A DNA stretch of 64,000 nt from Opitutia bacterium (GCA_003569245.1 BGOM01000015.1:124001-188000), one strand, 5' to 3'. Shown: positions 25,348-34,224, counted from the stretch's first letter. The notes: generated by a model not told the origin, from the sequence alone. Translations and numbers: made by a program.

Positions 25348-26403
25348 CTATCCGGAGCGCAGCACCCGGTCCAGCCGGGCCAGGCTCGCCTCGATCAGAC
25401 CCGCCATGTCGGTCTCCTGCCGGAAGGCCGGGTCGCGGTGGTATTCCGCCAGCCCCTCGGCCAGTTCGCGGGCTTTCTCGGGGCTGGTCAAGGGGTTGGC
25501 GCGCATGGCGGCCAGCAGGTCCTTGACCCGGTCGGGCGCGGCCAGGTGGCGCCGGTGGATCAGGGACTGCTCCTCGCGGCGATACTGGGCGGCGGAGGCC
25601 GCGTTGATGTGCTTGGCGCAGAGCTGCGCGAACGGGCGGTTCTCCTTGAAGGACCCGGGGAGGTAGAAGCGTAGCCGGCCGTCGTAGGACTGCTGGTCGA
25701 AATCCATCGCGCGGACGCGGATCGCCGTGGCGTCGAAATCCGGCGTGACCGCGATGACGAAGTTGTAGGCCCGCATGTCCCCGAGCAGGCGGACGAGGCA
25801 GCGCTCCTCGAACTTGATCAGTTCCTTGGCGAGGCGCACCGGGTGGTGCTGGCCGGCCTCGAGCCAGCCGGTGGCGAAGATGTCCCCCGGGATGCCGGTC
25901 ACGTGCTCCTCGACCAGCGTCTCGCCCCAGGTGAGGTAGAGCATGCGGTTCGGCGAGAGCAGGTGCTCCAGCTCCAGCCCGCACACGCGGGAGGCGTCGC
26001 CGACCTTCACGTAGAAGTAGTCGTGGTTCTCGTTGTAGGCGTTGACGATCCGGACGCGGAAGGGCTGCGAGTTGCCGAAGGAGCAGAAGTCGACGCGGTC
26101 CACGTAGACGTGGCTGAAGACCTTCATGCCGCCCTCGCCGCGCAGCAGCGCGTACGTCTCCAAGAGGCCTTGGGAGAGGCGGTCCATCTCGTCGCGCGGG
26201 TAGGCGACCGTCTCCCACAGCGTGTCCTTGCCCCGCTCGAGCAGCGGCATGGCCGCGGTGAAGTTGCGGAGCTGCGCGTAGGTGACCGGCAGCGGCACCT
26301 CGCGGCCCTCGCGGGCGAGGTAGGTGCGGAGCGCCTCGCCGATCGGGTAGGCCGGCTTGCGGTTCGTCCGCTTGAATTCGGCCTCGGCGCCCGCGGCGTC
26401 CAT
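25348..26403 (-). CDS. Unknown protein with a possible protein-kinase-like fold
   Basis: 351 aa; I recognise no named family. The residue pattern matches the protein-kinase-like core in order: Lys133 in FYVKVGDAS (beta-3 lysine), Glu144 or Glu146 in the next helix, a hinge-like MLYLTWGETLVEEHVTG, then LGDMRAYNFVI with Asp209 and Asn214 five residues apart as in a catalytic loop, and MDFDQQ with Asp234 at the DFG position. No glycine-rich loop is obvious. It starts two bases after the Nudix gene stop and lies 49 bases before purF. The kinase reading is inference. Confidence 0.5.
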   Translation of the reverse strand: MDAAGAEAEFKRTNRKPAYPIGEALRTYLAREGREVPLPVTYAQLRNFTAAMPLLERGKDTLWETVAYPRDEMDRLSQGLLETYALLRGEGGMKVFSHVYVDRVDFCSFGNSQPFRVRIVNAYNENHDYFYVKVGDASRVCGLELEHLLSPNRMLYLTWGETLVEEHVTGIPGDIFATGWLEAGQHHPVRLAKELIKFEERCLVRLLGDMRAYNFVIAVTPDFDATAIRVRAMDFDQQSYDGRLRFYLPGSFKENRPFAQLCAKHINAASAAQYRREEQSLIHRRHLAAPDRVKDLLAAMRANPLTSPEKARELAEGLAEYHRDPAFRQETDMAGLIEASLARLDRVLRSG

Positions 26404-26405
26404 CG

Positions 26406-26930
26406 TCAGTCGAGGTTGGGCCGGGCCTGGGTCTCCTCGATCGTCATGCGCAGCGGCGCCCCGGGATCGCACTCGGCGCGGTAGGCGACGAACCCGCGGC
26501 GATGCTCGTCCCACACCGGCCAGATCAAGGTGCGGTCGGTCTCGGGGACCTGCGTGGTCGCCAGTTCCGCGCGGGTGAAGAACGCGAAGCGCCCTTCGTC
26601 GATGGCCGGCGGCAGGCCGCGGAGCGGGCGGCGGCAATCGAAGAGGAACATCAGCCAGTGCGCCTGCCCTTCGTAGCCTTTCTCCGACACCATGCCGAAG
26701 AGGTGGAGGTCGGACGTCGCGATATCGACGCCGGTCTCCTCCTTCGTCTCGCGGACGGCGCATTCGAAGGGTGATTCGCCGAGGGCCATCTCCAGCTTGC
26801 CGCCCGGCGGGCTCCAGCAGCCGATGTTCGGCGCCTTGGTCCGCTGCAGCAGCAGGAGCCGCCCCGCCTCGTCGCGGAGGAAGACAAGGACGCTGATCTT
26901 GAAGGGGAGGGCGGCGGGGCCGGCGGACAT
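26406..26930 (-). CDS. Nudix hydrolase
   Basis: 174 aa. The Nudix box G-x5-E-x7-REUxEExGU is complete in the segment starting GGKLEMALGES and ending RETKEETGVD, on a fold that begins KISVLVFLRDEAGRLLLLQR. The NIGCWSPPGGKLE lead-in resembles MutT/8-oxo-dGTPase-like members, but substrate cannot be told from sequence. The protein has an extended C-terminal part (PVWDEHRRGFVAYRAECDPG). It is in an operon with the kinase-like gene after it (2-base gap). Confidence 0.9.
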   Translation of the reverse strand: MSAGPAALPFKISVLVFLRDEAGRLLLLQRTKAPNIGCWSPPGGKLEMALGESPFECAVRETKEETGVDIATSDLHLFGMVSEKGYEGQAHWLMFLFDCRRPLRGLPPAIDEGRFAFFTRAELATTQVPETDRTLIWPVWDEHRRGFVAYRAECDPGAPLRMTIEETQARPNLD

Positions 26931-26975
26931 GGGGCCACAGTTGGCGGGTCCGCGGTCCGGGACAACCCCGGAGTA

Positions 26976-27977
26976 TCACCCGAGCGTGAGGGCGTCGATG
27001 CGGCGGAGCTCGTCGGAGGTGAACGGCGCGGACTTCGCGGCCGCCACGCACTGTTCCAGCTGGCTGACCTTGCTGGCCCCGATGATGGCCGACGTCACCC
27101 GTCGGTCCCGCAGGGTCCACGCCAGCGCCATCGCGGCCAGGGGCTGGTCGCGTTCGCGGGCGATCTCGCCGAGGGCGCGGACCTTCGCCAGCTTCGCCGC
27201 GTCGATCTGCTCGGGGCGGAGGAAGCCGTGCGCTTTGCCGGCGCGGGCGTCGGCCGGGATACCCTGAAGGTAGCGGTCCGTGAGCAGCCCTTGGGCGAGC
27301 GGCGAGAAGATCGCGCAGCCCAGGCCCTCCTTCTCCACCACGTCGAGCAAGCCGGCTTCCGGCGTCCGTTCGAAGAGGCTGTACTTGGGCTGGTGCACCA
27401 CGCAAGGCGTGCCGAGGTCGCGCAGGATCGCGCAGGCCCGGGCGGTGTCCGCCGGGTTGTAGTTCGAGATGCCCGCGTAGAGCGCCTTGCCCGACTTCAC
27501 GGCGGTGGCGACGGCGCCCATCGTCTCCTCCATCGGGGTGTGCGGGTCGCGGCGGTGGCTGTAGAAGATATCGACGTAGGGGAGCCCCATCCGCTTGAGC
27601 GACTGGTCGAGGGAGGCGAGCAGGTACTTGCGCGAGCCGAAGTCGCCGTGCGGGCCCGGCCACATCGTGTAGCCGGCCTTGGTCGAGATGATCAGCTCGT
27701 CGCGGTAGGCCCCGAGGTCCTCGCGGAGGATCCGGCCGAATGTCGCCTCCGCCGAGCCGGGGACGGGACCGTAGTTGTTGGCCAGGTCGAAGTGCGTCAC
27801 CCCGAGGTCGAAGGCGCGCAAGGCGATCGCCCGCGCCACCGCCGGGTCGTCGACGCTGCCGAAGTTATGCCAGAGCCCGAGCGCGATCTTCGGGAGATGC
27901 AGGCCGGAGCGCCCGCAACGGGCTTGGAAGGAGGCGTCGGCGTAGCGCGTCGGGGCGGCGGTATGCATGAGCGGCAT
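26976..27977 (-). CDS. Aldo/keto reductase (YghZ / Kv-beta-like)
   Basis: 333 aa from ATG 27977 (ATG 27968 is also possible). It is a TIM-barrel NADPH oxidoreductase. The catalytic set is visible: Asp in THFDLANNYGP with its Tyr, Lys in ISTKAGY, and His in FYSHRRDPHTPMEE. The NANNYG-type motif, YSLFERTPEAG and FSPLAQGLLTDRYL mark the L-glyceraldehyde-3-phosphate reductase group. The substrate is probably a small aldehyde. A 117-base gap before the GH81 gene contains GC-rich hairpins (CGCGCC-TTCG type at about 28018-28034; GCGGAT-ATCCGC at about 28031-28047) without a clear T tail. Confidence 0.88.
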   Translation of the reverse strand: MPLMHTAAPTRYADASFQARCGRSGLHLPKIALGLWHNFGSVDDPAVARAIALRAFDLGVTHFDLANNYGPVPGSAEATFGRILREDLGAYRDELIISTKAGYTMWPGPHGDFGSRKYLLASLDQSLKRMGLPYVDIFYSHRRDPHTPMEETMGAVATAVKSGKALYAGISNYNPADTARACAILRDLGTPCVVHQPKYSLFERTPEAGLLDVVEKEGLGCAIFSPLAQGLLTDRYLQGIPADARAGKAHGFLRPEQIDAAKLAKVRALGEIARERDQPLAAMALAWTLRDRRVTSAIIGASKVSQLEQCVAAAKSAPFTSDELRRIDALTLG

Positions 27978-28094
27978 CAAGCCCGCGGGTTGATTTATTG
28001 TCAGCGAAAATTTTTTCGGCGCGCCTTCGGCGCGGATAGGAAATCCGCACTTTGATAAGGTCGGTTACCTCTAGGCGCAAATGCCGAAGACGCG

Positions 28095-30248
28095 TTATTT
28101 GTCCCGACTGCTGCCCGAGTAACCTGTTTGCCAGGGTAGGCTCTGGTTGGATCCGGGCTGGAGCGGGCCGTTGGCTTCGAACGCGCTGATCCAGGCTTCG
28201 GTGAAACAAAGCGAATTGCCTGCCTCGGGTTTGAAATTGGCTGGCCGACCCTCCCAAGCCTTGCGAGCCCCGGCCGCATCAAACATCGCTTGCTGCATCC
28301 ATAGGATATCCGCCCAATGGTTGAAGGGAGCATCTGGGGCCGGGCCTTTCGCCTGTTTGGCACGAAAGGTCGCGAGCGACTTCACCAGACCCGCATGGTT
28401 GCGCCGGGCATAATCAGGATGCTGCCCCAGGTAGAGCGAACCCGGCGTCAACGGGAGGAAATTGATGCCATGCAGGGACTGAGGGTTGGCGTCGAACCAC
28501 GTCGCATTCGCGCCCTTTCCACCCCAGATCATCGTCACGACCTCGATGGGATACGCGGACGGGAACAGGTCGCCCTGCACGTCGAACCAATAATCCTCGA
28601 TCGCGGCGACCTCCGTGGCGAGCAGCCAGGCCGCGCGGTCGCGTAAGCGCGTGTCGCCGGTCGCCTCGGCCAGAAGGAGCATCCCGTACCAAGCGTTGAT
28701 GGATTCGCTGGAAGACTCCTGGTTGTTGCCGTCGCCGAAGCGACCATGGCCGCTCGCCCAGGAATGCCCGGCGTACGGGTCGAAACAGCGGAGGTAAGGG
28801 AAGAGCGGGTCCGCCCGGTCGCCGCTGGCGATGTCGCGTACCAATAGCTCGACCATCGGACGCCAGCGGGCGAGCCAGGCCGGATCGCGTCGGCCGAGCA
28901 CCCCGGCCGCGCGCAGGAAATAGCCGTAGTGGAAATGGTGGTCGTTCAGCTCGACGTCGCTGCCGAAACTGGCGGGGTAGCCGATCAACGTCCCCCAACG
29001 CGGCTCATAGGCGAAGACGCCTTCCCCGGGCTTCTTCGCGCGCCCGTCGACCGTCGCGGTGAGGAAGTTCTCCAGCGCGGTCTTCAGGCGACGTTCGCAC
29101 TCCGCCCCGGCCGGCGCGTCGCCCAACTGCTCCGCCAGCCCGAGCAACGAGGCCCATTTGCCCAGTTGTTTGCCGAGCCAGTAGGTATCCCCGCGGAGTT
29201 GCGGCGTGCCCGCGAGGTCCTGCGCGAGAAGTCCGCGCAGTTTCGCGCGATCGGCGTTCGGCGTGACCGGCAGGTCCGCGAGGAGCGGCGGCAGCGCATA
29301 GCTTTCCGCGCCTCCTTGCGTCCAGGCCTCGACCTTCATCGGTCCGCGTACGCTCCCATAGGTGAACAGGGCGGGCTGGGTGGCGGAGCGCCATTGGTGC
29401 GGGTAGCGCGCGAAGAACGCCCCCGGCGTCCCTGCCTCCTTGACCGCGAACGTCGGCGTCCAGGTCGCCCGCACGCGGCGCGTCGCCGGATCGAAGGTGG
29501 CGGCGACGTCGAGCCGGGTGACGTGGTTGTGCGCGCGGGCGCGGAAGGCGTCGAGGGTCGCGGGGCGGTCGTCGGGCAGGATCGCCGCGCTGAACCCATC
29601 CGCGCCCTGGCCGAACGCCGCGGTGAGCATGGCCGTACCCTGGCCGGACCAGCGCGCGTTCGAGGGCGCGTAGAGGCCGTAGGTGCGCCCGGCGACCTGG
29701 ACGACGAGTTCGCCGCCGTGGTCGCGGACGACCTTCGGGGCCGCCTTGAAGCGCACCACGGGGGCGCCGCCGTCGTAAGTGCAGTAGACGAAGGGCAGGC
29801 CGTGTCCGAGCGTGACGCTGAACCCCGCCGTCTTTTCGCCGAAGCGCGCGGTCACGGTGGCGTCGGACCAATCGGCGACGCGCGCTTCGCGGAACTCGGC
29901 GACCGCGGTGTGGCCGATGGTCAGGTCCAGGGCGTAGGAACCCATGATGGCGTGCTCGTTCGCCGCGATCGCGGCGCCCGGGTAGCCCAGCGCGAGCCCG
30001 TCCTTCGTCGCTTTCGCGGAGAGCGGGTGGGGGAAGAGGGTCTCCGAGAGCGGCAGCCAGGCGAGCGAGCTCCACCAGGTGTTCGTGGGCACCGGGCGCT
30101 TCACCTCCGCCGTCACGAACGGGGCGACGGGCGGGCCCTTCGCGCCCTCGGGCAGGCCGCGGAGGTAGGAGCCGGCGCCGGCCGGTACCACTTCGGCCGC
30201 GCCGGCGAGCGCGCCGACCGTGAGGAGCAGGAGACGGAAGCAGGGCAT
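28095..30248 (-). CDS. Glycoside hydrolase family 81 (endo-beta-1,3-glucanase)
   Basis: 717 aa with a Sec signal peptide (MPCFRLLLLTVGALAGAAE). The GH81 N-terminal beta-sandwich region has PVPTNTWWSSLAWLP, typical of the family. The catalytic helical domain has DVELNDHHFHYGYFLRAAGVL, PYLRCFDPYAGHSWASGHGRFGDG and GNNQESSSESINAWYG, which holds the proposed catalytic Glu residues. It is exported and should cut laminarin- or curdlan-type glucans, suggesting use of algal or fungal polysaccharide. No transporter or glucan cluster surrounds it. It is divergent from the Fpg/Nei gene with a 44-base spacer. Confidence 0.93.
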   Translation of the reverse strand: MPCFRLLLLTVGALAGAAEVVPAGAGSYLRGLPEGAKGPPVAPFVTAEVKRPVPTNTWWSSLAWLPLSETLFPHPLSAKATKDGLALGYPGAAIAANEHAIMGSYALDLTIGHTAVAEFREARVADWSDATVTARFGEKTAGFSVTLGHGLPFVYCTYDGGAPVVRFKAAPKVVRDHGGELVVQVAGRTYGLYAPSNARWSGQGTAMLTAAFGQGADGFSAAILPDDRPATLDAFRARAHNHVTRLDVAATFDPATRRVRATWTPTFAVKEAGTPGAFFARYPHQWRSATQPALFTYGSVRGPMKVEAWTQGGAESYALPPLLADLPVTPNADRAKLRGLLAQDLAGTPQLRGDTYWLGKQLGKWASLLGLAEQLGDAPAGAECERRLKTALENFLTATVDGRAKKPGEGVFAYEPRWGTLIGYPASFGSDVELNDHHFHYGYFLRAAGVLGRRDPAWLARWRPMVELLVRDIASGDRADPLFPYLRCFDPYAGHSWASGHGRFGDGNNQESSSESINAWYGMLLLAEATGDTRLRDRAAWLLATEVAAIEDYWFDVQGDLFPSAYPIEVVTMIWGGKGANATWFDANPQSLHGINFLPLTPGSLYLGQHPDYARRNHAGLVKSLATFRAKQAKGPAPDAPFNHWADILWMQQAMFDAAGARKAWEGRPANFKPEAGNSLCFTEAWISAFEANGPLQPGSNQSLPWQTGYSGSSRDK

Positions 30249-30292
30249 GACTTGCAGTTTTGCCCGGAGCCCGTCTTTTGGAAGTCCGAACC

Positions 30293-31108
30293 ATGCCCGA
30301 GCTCGCCGAAGTGGAGTATTTCCGGAAGCGCTGGAATCCCGGCCTGGGGCGCAAGGTCGTCGGCGTGCGCCTGAATCCGAAGGCCCGCGTCGGTCGCGGC
30401 GTCGACGCGCGGGCGCTCGCCAAGGCGCTCACGGGCGCGAAGCTGCTCGAGTCCTTCGCCGCGGCCAAGCAGATGGCTTTCCGCTTCGCCGGCGGAGCCT
30501 GGCTCGGCGTGCACCTCGGCATGACGGGCCGGCTCGAAGCCGGGGACGCGGAGCGCGAGCCGACGCCCTATGACCACTTTCAGCTGACGATGGCCGGCGG
30601 GCGCGAGCTCGTCTTCGTCGATCCGCGCCAGTTCGGCCGGATCCAGTTCTGGCAAGGCGAGGGCGTGCCGCCATGGTGGGCGAAGATCCCGCCCGCGATC
30701 CTGTCCGACGCGTTCACGCCCGGGTTGGTCGCCGCTTTCCTGCGCCGCCGCGCGCGGACGGCCATCAAGGCGGTGCTGCTGATGCAGGAGCGTTTCCCGG
30801 GCATCGGCAACTGGATGGCCGACGAGGTCCTCTGGCGCGCGGGCTTCCACCCGGAGGCCAAGGCGGGCGCGTTCGGGCCGAAGGCCGTACGCAAGCTGCA
30901 CGCGACCCTCCGCGCGGTCTGCGCGGAGGCGATGGCGGTCATCGGCAAGGACTGGTCGGATCCGCCGGATACCTGGCTCTTCAACCACCGCTGGCGCGAC
31001 GGCGGACGATGCCCGCGTTCGAAGAAGCCGCTGGTCCGCGCCGAGGTCGGCGGTCGCACCACCTGTTGGTCGCCCGCGCGACAGGTCCTCGGCGCCGAAC
31101 GCCGTTGA
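30293..31108 (+). CDS. Fpg/Nei-family DNA glycosylase with degenerate zinc finger
   Basis: 271 aa, starting at ATG 30293 so that the mature protein begins PELAEVEYF with the catalytic Pro and Glu; the frame upstream is not conserved. It removes oxidised bases and cleaves by beta/delta elimination. Also visible are a Lys in AAAKQMAF, GVHLGMTGRL, FVDPRQFGRIQFW and the helix-two-turn-helix IKAVLLMQERFPGIGNWMADEVLWRAG. The C-terminal finger reads CPRSKKP...GGRTTCWSPARQ. The second Cys of each CxxC pair is replaced (Ser, Pro), so zinc cannot bind normally, but the Arg of the finger is kept. Confidence 0.9.
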   Translation: MPELAEVEYFRKRWNPGLGRKVVGVRLNPKARVGRGVDARALAKALTGAKLLESFAAAKQMAFRFAGGAWLGVHLGMTGRLEAGDAEREPTPYDHFQLTMAGGRELVFVDPRQFGRIQFWQGEGVPPWWAKIPPAILSDAFTPGLVAAFLRRRARTAIKAVLLMQERFPGIGNWMADEVLWRAGFHPEAKAGAFGPKAVRKLHATLRAVCAEAMAVIGKDWSDPPDTWLFNHRWRDGGRCPRSKKPLVRAEVGGRTTCWSPARQVLGAERR

Positions 31109-31138
31109 CCTTCCGCGTCGCCGCGTGAACTTGCAGGC

Positions 31139-31705
31139 ATGCGCATCACCGGCGGCATCGCCCGAGGCATTCCCCTCCGCGTCCCTTCCGCCGGCGGCGT
31201 GCGGCCGGCCACGGATTATATCCGCGAGGCCGTCTTCAATTCCTTGGCCGCGTTCGTCCCGGGCACGGTCGTGCTCGATCTCTTCGCCGGGACCGGGGCG
31301 TATGGGCTGGAGTCGCTCAGCCGCGGCGCCTTAAGCGCGACCTGCGTGGATCGGCGCATCGGCGCGGAACTCACGGCCAACGCCGCCGCGGTGGCGAAGT
31401 CGATGGGGCAGGTAGAATTACCTTTCACCAAAATCACGGGCGATGCGACCAAGCCCGGTGTGGCGGAAGGCCGTTTCGACCTCGTCTTCGCCGACCCACC
31501 GTGGGAGCTCTGGCCGACCCAGGGCGCGGAGATCGCGGCGACGGCGGTGAGTTATGCCGACGCCGGCTCGCACGTCCGCGTGGTCCTCGAAGCGCCGGGT
31601 GGTTTCGAGGTGCCCGTGCCGGCGGGTTGGAAGCTCAAGAAGGTGATCGGCAAGGGCAAGGGCCAGCCTGCCGCGTCGATCCTCGTGCGCGTCGCCGGCG
31701 AGTGA
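31139..31705 (+). CDS. rsmD: RsmD-family 16S rRNA (guanine966-N2) methyltransferase
   Basis: 188 aa. The start MRITGGIARGIPLRVP and the VRPATDYIREAVFNSL segment are the RsmD hallmark (R-G-x-L...RPT-x-x-x-RE-x-x-FN). SAM motif I is VLDLFAGTGAYGLESLSRGA, and the catalytic motif IV is DLVFADPPW (DPPY in E. coli). It methylates G966 of 16S rRNA in the small subunit. Its TGA lies in a TGATCA shared with the convergent rsmE. It lies 30 bases after the glycosylase gene. Confidence 0.92.
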   Translation: MRITGGIARGIPLRVPSAGGVRPATDYIREAVFNSLAAFVPGTVVLDLFAGTGAYGLESLSRGALSATCVDRRIGAELTANAAAVAKSMGQVELPFTKITGDATKPGVAEGRFDLVFADPPWELWPTQGAEIAATAVSYADAGSHVRVVLEAPGGFEVPVPAGWKLKKVIGKGKGQPAASILVRVAGE

Positions 31706-32452
31706 TCAGCCGCCCAGCGGGCGATGCTCCTGCCAGACGCCGAGTCCGGCCAGCATGAGGCTGGCTCCGGCCACGGCGGCTGTCTCGACGCGCAGGATCC
31801 GGTCGCCGAGGTGGTAGGCGGTGAACCCGGCGTCCGCCAAGGACCGCCGCTCGCCGTCCGACCAACCGCGCTCCGGCCCCAACGCCAGGCACCCGCCTGA
31901 AAAATTTTTCGCCGCGGCCCCGAGGGGGCCGCTGGCTACGTAAGGGTCCAGGCTCACATTCCAACCTTGCCTGTCGATGTCGCGGAGCGCCGATGCCAGG
32001 TCTGGTTGATGGCGGACGGAAGACACGTGAGCGCTGCAGGCTTGTTCGGCCCCCTTGCGCAAAGACTCGCGCCATTCGTCGTCACGCCAGAGCGAACTTT
32101 GCGCGTAAGACGGGTCGCTTTTTTCGGCCTCGAAAAAAACGATCCGGTCGACCCCGAGACTCGCCAGGTCGTGCAGCAGTTTCTTGGCGGTCTGCGGTCG
32201 CGGCAAACCAACCACGACGGTGAGTGGCAGGCGCATCTGCGTGGCGGCTTCCCACTGGACGGTGAAACGGAGCGTCGGCTCGAGCGAAGCAATGGTCGCG
32301 AGGCCACGCCGCTGATTCTCGATGCCGACGTGAAAGATGCTCCCCGGCCGGAGTCCGACGGTTTCCCGCAGGTGCCGGGCGCGCGGGTCGTCCGCCGCGA
32401 AACCTTCCACCGCCTCGCTTTCGGTTATGAGCACCAGATTCACGCCTTCCAA
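31706..32452 (-). CDS. rsmE: 16S rRNA (uracil1498-N3)-methyltransferase
   Basis: 248 aa SPOUT methyltransferase. The TTG start at 32452 is well supported: AGGAGG lies 6 bases upstream, and the next start candidates lack a ribosome site. Landmarks are DDPRARHLRETVGLRPGS (the N-terminal PUA-like domain), KKLLHDLASLGVDRIVFFEAEKS, and the knotted SAM site LALGPERGWSDGER...LGDRILRVETA. It methylates U1498 in the decoding region. It converges on rsmD and is divergent from pdxH, with 78 bases between the starts. Confidence 0.93.
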   Translation of the reverse strand: MEGVNLVLITESEAVEGFAADDPRARHLRETVGLRPGSIFHVGIENQRRGLATIASLEPTLRFTVQWEAATQMRLPLTVVVGLPRPQTAKKLLHDLASLGVDRIVFFEAEKSDPSYAQSSLWRDDEWRESLRKGAEQACSAHVSSVRHQPDLASALRDIDRQGWNVSLDPYVASGPLGAAAKNFSGGCLALGPERGWSDGERRSLADAGFTAYHLGDRILRVETAAVAGASLMLAGLGVWQEHRPLGG

Positions 32453-32530
32453 ACTGAACCTCCTTCCGACTCTGGCGAGAGGGAAGGGGGCAAACGCTTG
32501 CAGGATGTCCGCCCTTCTTTAAGGTGCGGC

Positions 32531-33166
32531 ATGGACCTCTCGGACTTCCGTAAAGAGTACGCGGCTCACGGCATCGACCGGCATGAGCTGATCGACAACC
32601 CCCTGCTCCAATTCAAAGCCTGGTTCGAGCAGGCCAAGGCTGCCGGGGTGGTCGAGCCCAACGCCATGGTCCTGTCGACCCTCGGCCTGGAGGGATTCCC
32701 GTCCTCCCGGACCGTGCTCCTTAAGGCTGCCGATGAGCGTGGTTTCTCCTTCTTCACTAACTACGCTAGCAAGAAGGGGGCGGAAATCGCCGCGAACCCT
32801 AAGGCGACGCTCCTTTTTCCTTGGTTTTCGCTGGAGCGACAGATTCACATAACTGGCTCACTCATAAAGACTTCCGAAGAAGAATCGGTCACCTATTTCG
32901 CCCGGCGCCCTTACGGGAGCCAGCTGGGGGCTTTGGCGTCGGATCAGAGCGATATCATCGCCGATCGCCAGGTCCTGGAGGCCAAGTTGGTCGAATTGAA
33001 GGCTAAGTACCCCGAAGGGCAGGTCCCGAAGCCCCGGCATTGGGGAGGCTACCGGCTAATTCCGACGAGTTTCGAGTTCTGGCAGGGGCGCACCAACCGC
33101 CTCCATGACCGCTTTCATTATACCCTGTCGAAGGACAGTTGGCGCATCGTGCGGCTCTCACCATAA
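32531..33166 (+). CDS. pdxH: Pyridoxamine 5'-phosphate oxidase
   Basis: 211 aa FMN enzyme that makes pyridoxal 5'-phosphate. It starts at ATG 32531 (MDLSDFRKEYAAHGIDRHEL). Conserved segments are NAMVLSTLGLEGFPSSRTVLLK, GFSFFTNYASKKGAEI, LLFPWFSLERQIHITG, YFARRPYGSQLGALAS and the C-terminal WGGYRLIPTSFEFWQGRTNRLHDRF. It is a single-gene transcript. The 121 bases after it before atpB have lower GC and several short G runs but no clear terminator. Confidence 0.96.
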   Translation: MDLSDFRKEYAAHGIDRHELIDNPLLQFKAWFEQAKAAGVVEPNAMVLSTLGLEGFPSSRTVLLKAADERGFSFFTNYASKKGAEIAANPKATLLFPWFSLERQIHITGSLIKTSEEESVTYFARRPYGSQLGALASDQSDIIADRQVLEAKLVELKAKYPEGQVPKPRHWGGYRLIPTSFEFWQGRTNRLHDRFHYTLSKDSWRIVRLSP

Positions 33167-33287
33167 GGTTAGGTTGAATTAGCACTTCTAATAGGGGGTG
33201 CCTAGGGGGCTTACTCTGGGGCAGGGGGTACTCGCAGGGTTGACCATCCTGCGTGGAATCATTCACCAATCCCTTTCCCGCGTCTAA

Positions 33288-34145
33288 ATGCGCCCTCTTT
33301 CCCTCATCGGCTTCCTCGCTCCGGCCCTCGTTTTCGCCAAAGCCTCCGGCGAGCACGAAGGCGTGTCTCGCGGCGCCACCGACCTGTTCACCCTCGGCGG
33401 TTTCCCGATCTCCAATTCGATCCTGACCACCTGGATCATCGCGGTCCTCATCATCGTCGGCGTGCGCTTGGCCGTGGGCACCCCGAAGCTGATCCCGGGC
33501 AAGGGCCAAGCCGTCGTCGAAGGCCTCGCGCAGGGTCTCCGCGACGCCCTCGAGCCGATCGTCGGCAAGCAGATGATCGGCAAGACCTTCCCGCTCCTCT
33601 GCGGCTTCTTCGTCTTCATCCTGCTGATGAACTGGAGCGGCCTGCTCCCCGGTGTCGGCACGGTCAAGTATCAGCATGACGGCCACTGGCTCGACGCCAT
33701 CCGCCCGGCCAACTCCGACCTCAATACCACCCTCGCGCTGTCGGTCGTCTCGTTCCTCGCCTGGACCTACTTCGTGCTGCGCTACGCCGGCGTGCGGGTC
33801 CTCGTCTTCGACCTCTTCGGCAACAAGGCCGACCGCAAGGAGATCGGCTGGGGCATGTGGATCCTGCTCAGCTTCATCTTCCTCGGCGTCGGCGGCATCG
33901 AGGTCGTCTCCATCGCCTTCCGCCTGATCTCCCTTTCGTTCCGACTCTTCGGCAACGTCTTCGGCGGGGAGAACCTCATCCACTCGCTCGGCGGCATCGC
34001 CCCCTACGTCATCCCGGCCATCGCCGGCCTCCTCGAGGTGCTCGTCGGCCTCATCCAAGCCTTCGTCTTCACCCTGCTCTCCGCCGTCTACATCGGCCTC
34101 ATCTGCAACCACGAAGGTGGCCACGACGAGGAGCACGCCCACTGA
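33288..34145 (+). CDS. atpB: F1Fo ATP synthase subunit a
   Basis: 285 aa membrane subunit forming the proton half-channels against the c ring. Five or six membrane segments are visible. The essential Arg lies in SFRLFGNVFGGENLI, and the last helices carry LIQAFVFTLLSAVYIGL. An N-terminal hydrophobic stretch (SLIGFLAPALVFA) may be a cleaved leader. It is the first gene of the atpBEFHAGDC operon; no atpI or atpZ precedes it. A 79-base gap, rich in CAA/AAC just before the next start, separates it from atpE. Confidence 0.96.
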   Translation: MRPLSLIGFLAPALVFAKASGEHEGVSRGATDLFTLGGFPISNSILTTWIIAVLIIVGVRLAVGTPKLIPGKGQAVVEGLAQGLRDALEPIVGKQMIGKTFPLLCGFFVFILLMNWSGLLPGVGTVKYQHDGHWLDAIRPANSDLNTTLALSVVSFLAWTYFVLRYAGVRVLVFDLFGNKADRKEIGWGMWILLSFIFLGVGGIEVVSIAFRLISLSFRLFGNVFGGENLIHSLGGIAPYVIPAIAGLLEVLVGLIQAFVFTLLSAVYIGLICNHEGGHDEEHAH

Positions 34146-34224
34146 CCTTCCGCTTTCGAGGCGGGTGATTTGCTGGGAGTCCCCCAAGCGGTCCGCCGAG
34201 AAGAAACCAACAACAATAACACAC

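Noticed and set aside
28005..28047. Rho-independent terminator between GH81 and the aldo/keto reductase gene
   Set aside because: GC hairpins are present, but on the minus strand the stem is followed by CCG and then A before T, so no proper T tail follows.
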